Assembly (NCBI GenBank): GCA_905221605.1
Contig: CAJNDS010002378.1
Span: 360,001-396,131 of the forward strand
DNA: 36,131 nucleotides
Source of the DNA: Symbiodinium natans
Taxonomy: Eukaryota > Sar > Dinophyceae > Suessiales > Symbiodiniaceae
Reading direction: 5' to 3'
Position numbers and translations under genes: made by a program. Of the stretch, positions 1 to 10,119 are shown piece after piece. The notes beneath the pieces were generated by a model. It was not told the DNA's origin and did no database searches. It was given only the letters and a program-made list of their open reading frames with translations. Each line of letters opens with the position of its first letter. Position 1 is the first letter of the stretch.

Positions 1-1
1 A

Positions 2-222
2 ACTCGCAGACGGCCTTCGGAAGTTGGCCGAATGCAGGCGATTACGCGATTCACGCCTCCCGTTGCAGGTGCAGAGGACGACGATGACAATGACTATTTT
101 GATGATGACGACGAGGAGGAGGAGGACTGCAGAACAGATCGCAATCTGGTACCAGTACCTGCCAAAACTCGTTCGTCTTGCGAGTCCTGCTTTCTGTGGA
201 CTGCAGAAACCTTGTCTAGGCG
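2..222 (+). other. possible acidic exon fragment, unrecognised
   Basis: An open frame enters from the left edge and runs into the poly-T tract. It holds an acidic run from about 73 to 126, made of GAC, GAT and GAG codons, that reads as Glu and Asp with an Asn, a Tyr and a Phe. The first ATG is at 32, and the frame is already open upstream of it. After the acidic run comes a short Cys-containing stretch, then the frame dissolves into the T tract. It could be the end of an exon of a gene lying to the left, or simply a GAN trinucleotide repeat. No domain is recognisable, and both edges are undefined. Confidence 0.15.
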
Positions 223-241
223 TTTTTTTTTTTTTTTTTTT
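223..241. repeat. poly-T tract (19 T)
   Basis: Nineteen uninterrupted T residues. On the minus strand this is poly-A, as left by a retroposed transcript, but no transcript-like body is visible next to it. A simple mononucleotide tract is the minimal reading. Confidence 0.95.
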
Positions 242-2463
242 CCTCTGACTTGGTGCTGTGATTGCTCAGTATCGCCGCGATGAGCCAGACATGGAGGGGA
301 GTGACACTTGGATTGCAGTACCTGACAGAGCTTGGCTCGCTGACCTGCAGAGCCAAACCAGCGCCTGCACAGACTCTTCAGTCCTGCGAAAGTCGACTCT
401 TCACAATGATGTCCTGCAAGGTTCTTCCATTTGTAAGCTTTGCCCTCCTCGCTCTCGCGCTACTTGGCAGGAAAAGTGCAGAGATGCGATAGCACGTTGT
501 CTCCAATCAAGGTTGTTTTTTTACACCTGACGTTGACAGGTGCTTACATGCATTCTCACAACCTTCTCGTTCTGTTCTGACAGGTCAATCGGGTTCATTG
601 CATTCCAGGCGAGGGAATCCCAGGGCCCCAGAGAGTCTATTTCAGACTGCCACAATAACGGCGCTTGCATGCAGTTGTCGCAATACACCTGCCGTATCCC
701 GGACAGGTCAGTGCGTGGCTTGGCGATGGCATAGCCGGCATAGCCCTGTCGTCATTGTGAGGAAATCTAGCTTGCCTGTTGGACTCTCAAATGCCTTAGC
801 TAAGGCAAAATCAAGCATTCTCCGGCAGTCAAAATGCTCCGAAGATCCAGAAGGTCCAGGACGGACAATCGGCATCAAGCTGTCCCCTTTCACCATCGCT
901 CATTGAGATACTCTGCTCAGGCGGCATACAGCACCTACTTCGCAGAGGGGGAAGGTCCGACAGCCGTCAACTAGTCACGGCAACCTTGACCCAATTTCTT
1001 CTCGTGTAAGCATCTTCAATCATCTTCGACTCTGCTTCCGCAGTGGTAAGTTTGTGGGCAAGCTTGGTTGATCGCACCTCCGTTTGATGGGCTTCAAAAA
1101 TTGCTTTGCCCCGCGGTGGATCACCACAAAGACATCGCTGACCATTATTTTGTAGAATGGGACATGGTCCTGGACGCCTCGGTTCCTGATTGCATGGCGC
1201 AAGAGGCTAAAAGAAGGCACAGACGGCTGTGTGACAGCTATGTAAAATGCTCCGAAGCTAGGCTTGATTGCTTCGCCCTCCCATTCCTCCCTCCCAGGTG
1301 ACTCGGCTTGTTAGTTGTGGTTCCATTAACAAATCCCCAAGACGTAGCGCGTTGAGGAGCCTAAAGGGCCTAAAGCTTAAATGCCCTGAACTCCAACTTA
1401 TGGCACCAGGCCCTCAAACCCTACAGTGTTGCGAAGCCCTAAGACATCGATCGGCATTCTCTGCACTTCTGTGCTGTAAGCTGCAGAATCATAGCCAGCA
1501 GCAGAAAACTCGGGCACGCTTCAAGCTTTGTGGCACGTTTAAGCCAGATTGACCGCGGACCTTCTGGCTTAGACCAGCGCTGGTAGATTTACTTCACTTG
1601 GTTGCCAGTTGCAAACAAGCTGGCTTTCCAGGCATCGTGGTTTTGCAGGCATTGAGGTCCCATAGCTATTTAAGCACAGAGATGGCTTGTGATGGCATCC
1701 TGACAGGCCCTGAAGTTGAAGCATGGCCAGTGAATGGCCTCAGATTCGGACCCGCGCTTCTTCGTCTGTGGATTCACACATATGACATATGAAGCGGACA
1801 CTCACAAGCTTGGCGACAGTCCGCGATACTGTAGGAATGGTTGTGTCTTGTGTGGCCTTGTTGATTGTGACGTCGAGGTACAGGGGTGGGCTCAAACAGA
1901 CTTCGGCAAAAGTCCTTGTTTGTGGTCCAGACTTGTTGGCTCACATCCCACAGTCGTAAAAGGCTACTATTGCGACTTTCCACGTATAGCCCCGGCCCTG
2001 ACCACCCGTGATTCCTTGGCGCATCAGGTCGGGCATGAAGTGCATGCTGATAAGATGTGTGCTCATCCTTCTGCACCTTGCCGCTTGGCCATGCACAGGA
2101 GCTCGAGTGGTGTTAGCGAGTCATGCATTGCGCTAGCAGCTAGCATGAAGCAATATGAAGCATTCCAGCATTCCCCAAATCGTTTCTCAGGTGTGCGTGG
2201 AAGGATGGGTGCTCGTGTCAAAGGAGGGGAGGATCACACTGCTTGGCGGACTCGATGTTGGCTGCAACCCTAGTCAGTAGTCTTCACAGTCTTCACATAA
2301 TGATTTCTCACCATGTGAGGATTCCTTTGAAGCTCGTGTGCTGCAAGTGAGTGGGTGATCTGTCTGCTCAGACCCAACCAAAACGGGCATGGAACCCTCC
2401 ATCATCTTCAGAAAGCAAGGGGCGCTTGGCTCAGAGCTCGGGAGTTTTTTCTCTTGTGTTGGT
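242..2463. other. unique-looking stretch, no gene recognised
   Basis: Six-frame reading gives only short open frames. The longest, about 180 codons at 1,734-2,273 on the plus strand, has no low-complexity signature, domain or motif I can name. Nothing resembles a tRNA, rRNA or transposon end. Near 1,363-1,385 there is a cluster of CCTAAA-like words (CCTAAAGGGCCTAAAG) but no array. Exons of an intron-rich protist gene could be hidden here, since short exons cannot be told from chance by eye. Confidence 0.5.
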
Positions 2464-2590
2464 TGTGGTGGGGGCGGGAGGCCCGACCTTAGCACGCGAT
2501 TCTGTCGGGTGGAGTGGTTGCAACCCCCGCACCCCCCACCCGCACCCACCCCAGCCCACCCGACCCTTGGGTCTCCCCCCGTCCCCCCTG
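2464..2590. repeat. G-run/C-run low-complexity tract
   Basis: A G-rich segment (about 2,464-2,483) is followed within 45 bases by a long C-rich segment (about 2,524-2,589) built of C3 to C6 runs separated by single A, G or T. The two are roughly complementary in composition, so a G-quadruplex could form on either strand, or a loose hairpin. Open frames crossing it on both strands are Pro/Gly-rich low complexity and are not credible genes. Confidence 0.7.
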
Positions 2591-3569
2591 CGCCATCTTG
2601 AAGCCCTCAACCTGCTCAACATGAAATTGAAACCAATGAGACGCAAAGGTCTGAAGAATGTCCAAACGTGCCGTGGCGAACTGGCAAGCACAAATATCTG
2701 CAAGCCCGGACGGTGCCAGAGACCTGCGATGGACACCTTACGAGCCATTTGACGCCCTGTGCTGGCGCAGGTGTCAGCTGTAACATCTACCCAAACGCAG
2801 TTGCAGCCAAGCCTTGAGCTACGGACTTGATGGTTTTTGCACTTCAAGATACCGGCGTGATGCAGCCTTGAACGCCTTGGCCAGCACCCTACTCTCATTG
2901 CCCTCATTTGCCCTCTCCAGGTACGCCAGTGGGAGGCAAAATACAGCAACTTCGCTGCAAGTCCTCTCGACACTCCCATCGCCCTTTCCTCTAAGAAGCT
3001 ACAAAACGGTTGAAAGGGCGGATATAGAGCAGTATAGAGCAGTATATCAGGAGATTTCCTGGGGTCCCGCAGGATAAGCTTAAGCGCATGACATGACCGG
3101 GCCAGGTGCCAGCCAGGTGACCGGAGTTCCTGGCAAGTTCATTCTGGCCAACAAGGATCAGGGGTAGGGCCCGGCAGGGTGGTTAAGCGCGGCTGATAGC
3201 AGCAGCCTGATGCCACTTTTGCATCCATGCCGTACGAACTGTCACCATGTTATCCCGAGGACACCACAAGCGTGTGGTGCTGAGTCGATGCCTTCTGGGC
3301 GTCCCTGCGGGCCCCGGATGTTTTTCTTACCGGGGGATGGTTGCATCGGTGCGGAGCTTTCCAGAACAGTCCTCTAACCAAGCCTCGAGACTTACCCTGA
3401 CGTCACTGGACATAGAAGCTATATGCGCCAGTTGCCTATGAGGGTGCAGCCTCCTCATCGAACGGATAGGTTGCGCAGTCCCTGTCTTAAAGTTGCTACA
3501 CCTTGTAATAGTCTGGTCTGCCGGTTCGATGTTTTGGACCCTGTGCTAGGGCGCAGGGTAACCATCAAA
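2591..3569. other. unique-looking stretch, no gene recognised
   Basis: Nothing larger than about 90 codons is open in any frame. One small local duplication is visible at 3,023-3,047, where TATAGAGCAG occurs twice head to tail and is followed by a third partial TATA copy. No RNA gene, splice pattern or protein motif was found. Confidence 0.5.
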
Positions 3570-3595
3570 CTCTAAACGGCCTAAACCCTAAACCG
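3570..3595. repeat. degenerate telomere-like CCTAAA cluster
   Basis: Three spaced words of the CCCTAAA family, of which only the last is an exact heptamer (within 3,580-3,594). TTTAGGG is the telomere repeat of plants and of several alveolates including dinoflagellates. Here it is interstitial and too short to be a telomere. Confidence 0.6.
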
Positions 3596-3864
3596 CGAAG
3601 GCCCACAAAAAGCTTGTGTAAGGTCTTTACCATTGATGACGATGGGCAGACGGAAGTCCTCGGCAGCTTGGTCCAACAGCTATGAGCATCAGTTCTCTAA
3701 GAGCAAACGCCGCTTCCGCCGACCCCGAGAAGCCGCCAGATTCAAAGGGGAAGGTCAGAAGCACATGTGGATGGCCGAAACCCTCCGGCCGAGCACAGCG
3801 TGCGTAGCATGCAGCCCTGCTTGTTGTGGCTGACGCGAAAGATGTGCACGTGCGGCTTCTGCAG

Positions 3865-3960
3865 TGGGGTGGGGGGGGGGGGTGGGCAAGGGGCCTCGGG
3901 GTTAGGGGGGATGAGCCAAAAAAGGCCCGGCGTGCCCAAGGGTCAGGGTTTAGGGGGGGT
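3865..3960 (+). repeat. G-rich tract with interstitial TTTAGGG
   Basis: Holds a G run broken once by T (3,866-3,882), then several GGGG, GGTTAGGGGGG and GGGTTTAGGGGGGG blocks up to 3,960, with an exact TTTAGGG at 3,949-3,955. The spacing of four or more G runs within a few tens of bases satisfies the usual G-quadruplex pattern on the plus strand. The minus-strand open frame across this tract (3,627-4,235) is Pro-rich because of the C runs and is rejected as a gene. Confidence 0.75.
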
Positions 3961-4086
3961 GTTGGGCCGGAGGTTAAACTAGGCTTCACAATCCAAAAAG
4001 TCAAGCACTTTGGGTGAGGGGCGGGAGGAGGGAGGGAGGCTTTGTTTGGCGACAGGGTGCACAGCAGTGCCCGTGGCGGCGCAACC

Positions 4087-4665
4087 ATGCACGCCAGACA
4101 TTGCTGTAGATGCGCTGAAAATACATGTGGAACCCGACAGCCAAAACACCTGCACGGCATGCAGCCCCGCGAAGCGCACCACGGCCCGGAAGCAACTTGG
4201 AACCCTGAATTCACTTCAGCGCGAAACCGCTCCAAAGCACCGAGCCATCATCCGACTTATGCGAAAGCGAAAAAGCCGTTCACTGGAGCTGAGCCTCTCT
4301 ACTACTATTCATGCGAACAAGAATGGTACAAGTCGTATAACAAGCTAGTAATGGTGCTGATACTGCTACTAGTAGTACTCGAAATTATCCGATTACTAAA
4401 GGCATGTGAACAGTACCAGTATTGTCGCCGTCGTTCAAAAATAGCAGGCACCCTGGCGCCCGAAATGGCTTTCCAAAACTGTGCTGCCAACCTCGGCGGC
4501 CAACATCTTTGGGAATCACAATCATTCGCTGCTGCAAGGCTCGTTTCAGACTACGCACGCAAGTACCCTGCGTGGGTTCAAGGAGTGTTTATGCACAAAA
4601 GTATTATCATGCTCGTGTTGATGAGGGTTACACCGACAATAACTGCCGCCCCCCAAGGTTGGTAA
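4087..4665 (+). other. unrecognised open frame with one hydrophobic segment
   Basis: From the first ATG at 4,087 the frame is open for 192 codons; it is also open further left to a TTG at 4,042. The product would have a basic, His- and Cys-containing N-terminal part and then one hydrophobic stretch of about 18 residues (Leu, Val, Ile) with the base pattern CTGATACTGCTACTAG. A basic cluster follows (CRRRSK). One membrane-spanning helix is conceivable. I recognise no family. Composition is not clearly coding, neighbours give no support, and the hydrophobic segment coincides with a local CTA/CTG-rich stretch, so chance is the likelier explanation. Confidence 0.12.
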
Positions 4666-4719
4666 ACAGAAAGACGCAGAACATTGTGGAAACGAACGCG
4701 ACCGAAATGAAGGATTCAT

Positions 4720-4767
4720 TGCAAAACGATGAGGAATACAAAATGCAAAACGATGAGGTTTACATGT
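4720..4767. repeat. two-copy 24-bp tandem repeat
   Basis: TGCAAAACGATGAGG occurs at 4,720-4,734 and again at 4,744-4,758. The 24-bp copies continue with AATACAAAA and TTTACATGT respectively. It is a simple duplication with no associated gene that I can see. Confidence 0.8.
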
Positions 4768-4806
4768 TATCATAAGCATCTCTGAGGTTCAAAGCTGGCA
4801 GAAATG

Positions 4807-4951
4807 TCACTTCCAGCGCTAAGCTTGCGCTTCAGAGCGTTAAAAAAGAAACGCTACCTTTAGTTCGAAGCTTCGGACCACAAAGCAACGAAAATACTTC
4901 CGGCTCATGGAAGCGTCGTTTCCAGTACTAAGCTTGTTTTCCGAGCAACGA
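4807..4951. repeat. pair of diverged direct repeats (about 36 bp)
   Basis: Segments 4,807-4,842 and 4,916-4,951 align without gaps at roughly two thirds identity by eye. They share TTCCAG followed by CTAAGCTTG and a similar tail ending in GAGC. The 109-bp offset and modest identity make this tentative; it may be a decayed duplication next to the microsatellite. Confidence 0.35.
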
Positions 4952-4965
4952 CTTATCGCGGCTAT

Positions 4966-5064
4966 TATTACCATTACCACCACTACTACCACTACCACTA
5001 CCACTACCACTACCACTACCACTACCACTACCACTACCACTACCACTACCACTACCACTACCAC
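4966..5064. repeat. ACCACT hexanucleotide microsatellite
   Basis: A short irregular ATT/ACC/ACT lead-in is followed by a nearly perfect run of the hexamer ACCACT (equivalently TACCAC) to 5,064. Reading frames across it give poly-Thr on the plus strand and poly-Val on the minus strand, which are artefacts of the repeat. The right flank continues with CAACC/GAC-rich sequence to about 5,105. Confidence 0.95.
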
Positions 5065-5144
5065 GAACAACCTACAACCGACAACCGACGACGACGACGA
5101 CAACAATACAAGCACCACTTTCGAGCGTGCCAGGGTAAAGAAGA

Positions 5145-5645
5145 ATGGACTCGTCCTCGTCCGTTAAGCAGGGCGCCTTGCGTTTGGCTGCACGCGCGGC
5201 CACACACGTGCAGGCTCCAAGCATGCAGCGCCCGCAGCACACACCGACCCTGAACCCTAAAACTCTGAGCCCCAAATCCTCCAAAAACTTATCCCGAAGG
5301 CCTAATAAAATCCCGAACCAAAGCCAAAGAGGCAAAACTGCAGTACTCCTGAATTCAAGAATCCCAAACGACCCCACGTGCCAAAGAGACAACGCCTCGA
5401 ACAACTCTACCACAACTCCCAACCAAGAAACAAACAAAAGTTCGAGCCCCAACACCACAAAGAAACAAAACAAAAGTGCTCCGGAGGCAAGGTGCTTGCC
5501 TGGGCCCAGTGAGTTTATCATGACACAAGTTTGCCGCGACTGTTTTGGCGGGGGTTTGCAGGGGTCCGGTGGGTCCCACTGCAAAACAAACCACTCAGAT
5601 AGGGATTGCCCAAACCCTTTCAACCCCGACCTTGCCAAGACATGA
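5145..5645 (+). other. A+C-skewed stretch with an unsupported 166-codon frame
   Basis: From about 5,235 to 5,480 the plus strand is strikingly rich in A and C and poor in T and G, with CCCTAAA at 5,255-5,261 and CCC(A/T)AA variants around it. The minus strand therefore reads as TTTTGGG/TTTAGGG-like G+T-rich DNA. An ATG-initiated frame (5,145-5,645) is open for 166 codons. Its product is Asn/Thr/Ser/Pro/Lys-rich low complexity plus a short Cys- and Gly-containing tail, with no recognisable domain. The opposite strand is also open, which is expected from the skew. I regard it as a degenerate telomere-like low-complexity region. Confidence 0.2.
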
Positions 5646-8600
5646 CAACCTGGAATCCAAACCGAGCCGAAACCAAGAATCGCCCTTCAAAGGCATGTGA
5701 AAAATTGTCCCGATCAATCCGGGCAGGCTGTGCACAACCTTCGGGTGCACTTGTTGTCTGTGCGCGCGTGCTTGTTGCCGAGTGCAGCTTGGGTAGGGTC
5801 TTGATGTCCAAAGCCATTCTTTCATGTTTTCCGGCCCGTAGGTAAGTCACAGCAGGGGTTGCCATCCCCCAGTAAAGTTTTGGCAGCTCCGCTGCTTGTT
5901 CCAGACGCTTTTTGGCCAGAGGCTGAGGTGAATATTTGTATCGAAAACAACACGCGAATGCCTTGGGGCATCTTGTTGCTCAGGCAGTTCCTTGATCGTC
6001 GGCAGGCCAGGTGCCAACGAGCCGGGGACTTGTTGCAGAGAGTTGCCTGTCGTGTTCTGCCTTTCTCGTTCAAGGCCCCGGGTTGTGATGGGTTGACCTT
6101 GTCTGTCTTGCTGAAGTGATCCACCCTGCAACAGTATCTACGCAGGTTGCTGTCGCCATCGTCGTGCCTGTGTGGAATCGAAGCTCATAATACAGTACGT
6201 TTTGATCACAATCTGCTCATGTTGAATCATGGCATCACCTGAAACTGTTTCAGCACACACCCCTCTTCTTGGCAATCCCCTCCAATGATTCCAACGTGCA
6301 GAGGGATGTCTCGGGTCTCCATTGCCATTTGGGCCACCAATGCTGAAGGTCCAACCTGTACATCGGCACGAACCAGCCCTGGAACCTGCAGACGGGCTTG
6401 TTCCAGGATGCCGTAGCACGCATTTCAAGAGTGTCAGATCTTTCGGGGTTTGGGGTTTGGGGGCTATGATGGGCTATGCGATTCGATGCCTCCTGTACCG
6501 TGCGGGTACAAACCTGAGGTTGTTCCCATTGAGCTTCCGTTACCTGGCAACCCCGCGCCAAAGAATGCTAGTGGTCAGGAAGCATCAGGAAGCACCAAGG
6601 CGACGTTGTCAACTTGTCACCGTGCCGGGTCTCCCCCCTTAAGCCCACTGTGCAGGCAATGAAGGACATGAACTCATCAGCTCCCAGCGAACTCGGTTTT
6701 GGGGGGCTTGGACAACCTTCTGACACGAACAGCCGATGCGAGACCCGGTCGTTTGCAAGGATCCCAAGGTGTTAATGCCAGGCCCCACTATAGTCACTAT
6801 AGCTTATTAGCACTTGGATACCTGAGTTGGCTACAAGCAACACCTAGCAACCACTCATGGGAGTGAGGGAGACCCAACGAGGGATGCTCGGCAGGGGCCT
6901 ATTTTGGATTTCTGAGTTGTTCCGGGTGGTTTCAAGAGCAGATAGGGGTACCTGAAACAAGCCCAGTGGGCGATTTTGGCATTGGCTCAGAGAGACCACC
7001 ATGGATATAGGGAGGGCCAAGTCTTACGGACTCGAACCTTTCCATTTCCAACCCTTGCAGGGCGAATCGATGTTTGAGCTGACCGATCCCATGTACAGGC
7101 CAAGGCTCCGCGGCAGGAAGATTTCAAGCTGAGGGTTGCAAGAACCGCAAAGCCCGGACAGGAAGGAACAAGGGCAGAACACAGCACCCTTGATATTGGA
7201 CGAGTACGTCGGCTTGGTGTTGGGAAACACTCATGCCCAAGTTTTGAGTCATGCATGCGCAGCGTGGTTTTGAAAACACGCCCGGGCCCACATTCGGTGC
7301 TCGGATGCAAGTTGCTTGAGGGCCCTATATGAGCCATGGCTTTTGAACACAGTCCTGACTGTATCGACCTGAATCCTGAACAGAATTGGAAATCCAAGGC
7401 TACGCGTCTACAACAACCCAGGAGAGATGACGGGCGCGGCCTTCTTCTCTGCCGTGGCCCGGTTTCACTTAGCCTCCGGCTTCATCCTCATGTCATGGCT
7501 TCCACTCACGTGGGCCCATGTGGGCCCTACTTAAGGTGCTGTATCACAGAAGTTTATTGGAGATTGGCGGTGTTCGGAGCAACTAGATAAGTGCCACACT
7601 CTCGCCCATTCATAGAGAGATTTCAGCTCCTGAGTTTCTCCAGGATCAAGAGCAATAGGGTGAGCAGCGCATGCGCACGGACCCCGGCTTGAAAGCCGCT
7701 GTAAGGTGTCGATCCTCGGAAACACCCTCATGGGAAGCAGCTTGTCGGCCTGGGGCCTACGTCATTACGTCACATGTTTCGAGGGGCTTTTGAGCGCTGC
7801 AAATTTTTTGGAAGGAGTTGAAGGAGTTGCGAGTTCAGCAATTCTCTTCCAAGTCCAACTGCAGTCACTTGTGGAACTTGAGACACTGCCGCATCGCAAG
7901 AGTTTTCAGATGAGTCACAGCGCGCTGGACAAGCGCAGGTCTATGGACCTTGGGTGCGCCTGGGTGGCGAACTTTCGGTGCGCCGGCTTGAGAGTGTGGC
8001 TACAGCCACAGCTGCAGGAGTCTCATAGAACCTCGACAGTTGCAAGCACCCAACCACCCGTGGTCCAGAGGCTGCTTCGTTTTTTGGCTTTTGGATGTCG
8101 GTCGTACCTGATACCTGGTTGTGGATGCATGGGTTGCATAACAATGGCACTGTGGCTGCTGACGTGGTGTGGGACACTCAATGACACTCACTACATTCAT
8201 AAAACTCAGTTTGCTTGGTAGTTGAATCTCTGGAGAATATCGCCTTGACAAAGCCTCAAACTCACAGTTAGCGGGTTCTAATCATGAGAGTTGTGCTGAA
8301 GGGGTTTTGTTCTGACTCTGAAATCATGGCTCGTGGCGGCCAGGTGTTACGGCGCTCCAATCTGGGAAGCTCTCCATCAGTTCATAGCCTCATGCGCATG
8401 GGCCCAAGACCTCCTTAAGATCAAGAGTTGCTGTGGCCGTGGAGCACAGTGCCTCTCTGCACCAGTGCACCAGAATGTGCCGTGTCGGTGTACTTCAACA
8501 TCTTTCATCGCAGCCTGTGCCTAGACTGCGCAGTTCTAAACTTGCAGCCGACAGACGCTGCCACAAGGGGTTCAGAAGCTCAGATGCTCAGATGGATGTT

Positions 8601-8756
8601 CCCATTCTTGGCCTTCTGCGAGGCTCTGGGAGCTTGACGTCGCTTTTTGGGCTTGCACGCTTTGGGCTCTCGCTGCCCATGCTGGACTCTGCAAGTAGGG
8701 GGCCCAGAGTGTGTGAGTGTGCCCTGTGCAGACTACGTAGGACGGTACAAACGTCA
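5646..8756. other. unique-looking stretch, no gene recognised
   Basis: Several open frames of 70 to 170 codons occur on both strands, the longest at 7,706-8,221 on the plus strand. None shows a domain, repeat, signal peptide or conserved motif I can name. There is no RNA gene, inverted-repeat transposon end or reverse-transcriptase motif. A short GGGGTTT repeat is listed separately. Confidence 0.5.
6445..6463 (+). repeat. GGGGTTT triplet repeat, telomere-like / G-quadruplex motif
   Basis: GGGGTTTGGGGTTTGGGGG: three G runs separated by TTT. It resembles ciliate-style or degenerate TTTAGGG telomere sequence. It is interstitial and very short. Confidence 0.75.
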
Positions 8757-8858
8757 CGCGTGCGTGTGGGTGTGGGTGTGTGGGTGTGTGGGTGTGGGTG
8801 GGTGGGTGTGTGTGTGTGTGTGTCTGTCTGTCTGGCTGTTTGTCTGTCTGCATGTCTG
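8757..8858 (+). repeat. GT-rich microsatellite (GTGTGGG / GT / GTCT)
   Basis: Alternating GTGTGGGT words grade into a pure TG run and then GTCT repeats. The alternating purine-pyrimidine core is a candidate for Z-DNA. Open frames across it give Val/Trp/Cys/Gly repeats and are artefacts. Confidence 0.95.
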
Positions 8859-10015
8859 CAAATTTGAACAGCAAGTGCCTGCCCTCAGGCACTGGTAGTT
8901 CACCATTTACTCGAGGATTAGCTTGCCGCGACCTCAGATGTCGACCAGACTCCTGCAGCTCGTGGACTTGAGTAGCGGGTGGCAGGGGGGGTAGCCATCG
9001 CCGCATTGTCCAAAGCAACGTGTGCAGTGCAGTGCCCGGTTTTCCGTGATGGCCACCACCCGAACCCTGGCACAGCTAGGCAAACCCTATAGGGCTCGCT
9101 GCCAAGCAGATGAGCACTCACACTGCAGCTGATACTTAGGGCCTTAGGGGGTGGCTTTATCAGGGCCGCTGAGGGCTAGGGAAAAGAACTCTCAGTGGTG
9201 CCATGCTTCTCTCCTTGATTTGGGATGCAAGGGTACTCGTTCGGTGTCTTTCGCAGGCGCCTAAGAGCCTTGACACTAAGTTCCGACCACGTGCTGACGA
9301 GTGGTGTAGAAATCGGAAGGCAATCTCAGCTTACCCGGAGTATGGGTTTCTTTTTGCTCTACACGGCAACAGCATGTCTTGAGATACCCGCAAAGCTTGT
9401 AGGGCTTGGCTTAATTAAGAACATTGCACGATGTGCCTGACACAGGGCTGCATGCAACATCGTGAATGTCGCAGGTGCTGGCTCCCCACTTTCAGCTTTC
9501 GGCCTGAGCCATTCGGGCAGCTTGCCATCTGCCAGAGCCCAACGTCGGGAAGTCTTGATTCTGTGTTGGTGGGGGGTTGGTAGCGGTACAGTTTCCAAAG
9601 CCCTAAACCAAACTCAACCCCCTAATGGCCAGTAGGAGGCAAATGCATACTGCCGTCCTGAGCCTTCATACATCTCCATACTGCCCGCTCCACCAGCAAT
9701 TTGATAAAAAAAGGTATGTCAGGTCGTTGGGCAGAAGGTGAGAAAGTGACCGGCTGTGGTTGCATGCCAGGTAATTACAAGCCCAAATTCTTCAAGCGCA
9801 CCAGTTCCCCGATAAGCCCGTTCTCCACTTCAGGTGCTGGACGTAGTTCACATTGGAAGCCCGCCATTCTTGCACAGTTTCACCAGGCCCAGGGGGTTCG
9901 ATGGCAGCTTCGTAGTTTCCTCGTAGTTTCCTTGTGACTTCCCGAGACACGTTGCGCGTTGGCGGTGGCGGCAGCCGCCGCGCTGGAGCTTTATACATCT
10001 GGTTATTGTTGTTTT
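8859..10015. other. unique-looking stretch, no gene recognised
   Basis: Only short frames (under 80 codons). Contains one exact CCCTAAA at 9,601-9,607 with a degenerate follow-on (CTCAACCCCCTAA). No RNA gene or mobile-element signature is seen. Confidence 0.5.
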
Positions 10016-10119
10016 TCTTGTTCTCGTTCTCGTTCTCGTTCTCGTTCTCGTTCTCGTTCTCGTTCTTGTTCTTCTTGTTCTTCTTCTTCTTCTTCTTCTT
10101 CTGCTTCTTCTTCTTCTAC
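10016..10119 (+). repeat. TTCTCG hexamer then TTC triplet microsatellite
   Basis: Seven perfect copies of TTCTCG (10,021-10,062) pass through TTCTTG variants into a TTC run (to about 10,119). The plus strand is polypyrimidine in long stretches, so the opposite strand is GAA/CGAGAA. Frames across it read Phe-Ser or Ser-Arg repeats and are not genes. Confidence 0.95.

Noticed and set aside
223-241. Poly-A tail of a retroposed transcript on the minus strand
   Set aside because: There is no identifiable retroposed body or target-site duplication beside the tract.
2431-2979. 182-codon minus-strand open frame
   Set aside because: Much of it is Gly/Pro/Trp low complexity from the C-rich tract at 2,524-2,589, and no motif is recognisable in the rest.
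5072-5638. 188-codon minus-strand frame with apparent hydrophobic segments
   Set aside because: The hydrophobic look comes from the T+G-rich complement of an A+C-skewed stretch and from the edge of the ACCACT microsatellite.
6970-6991. Resemblance to the dinoflagellate spliced-leader sequence (GATTTTGGCATTGGCTCAG)
   Set aside because: Only the ATTTTGGC and GGCTCA parts fit and three extra bases separate them. Without a neighbouring retroposed gene this is within chance.
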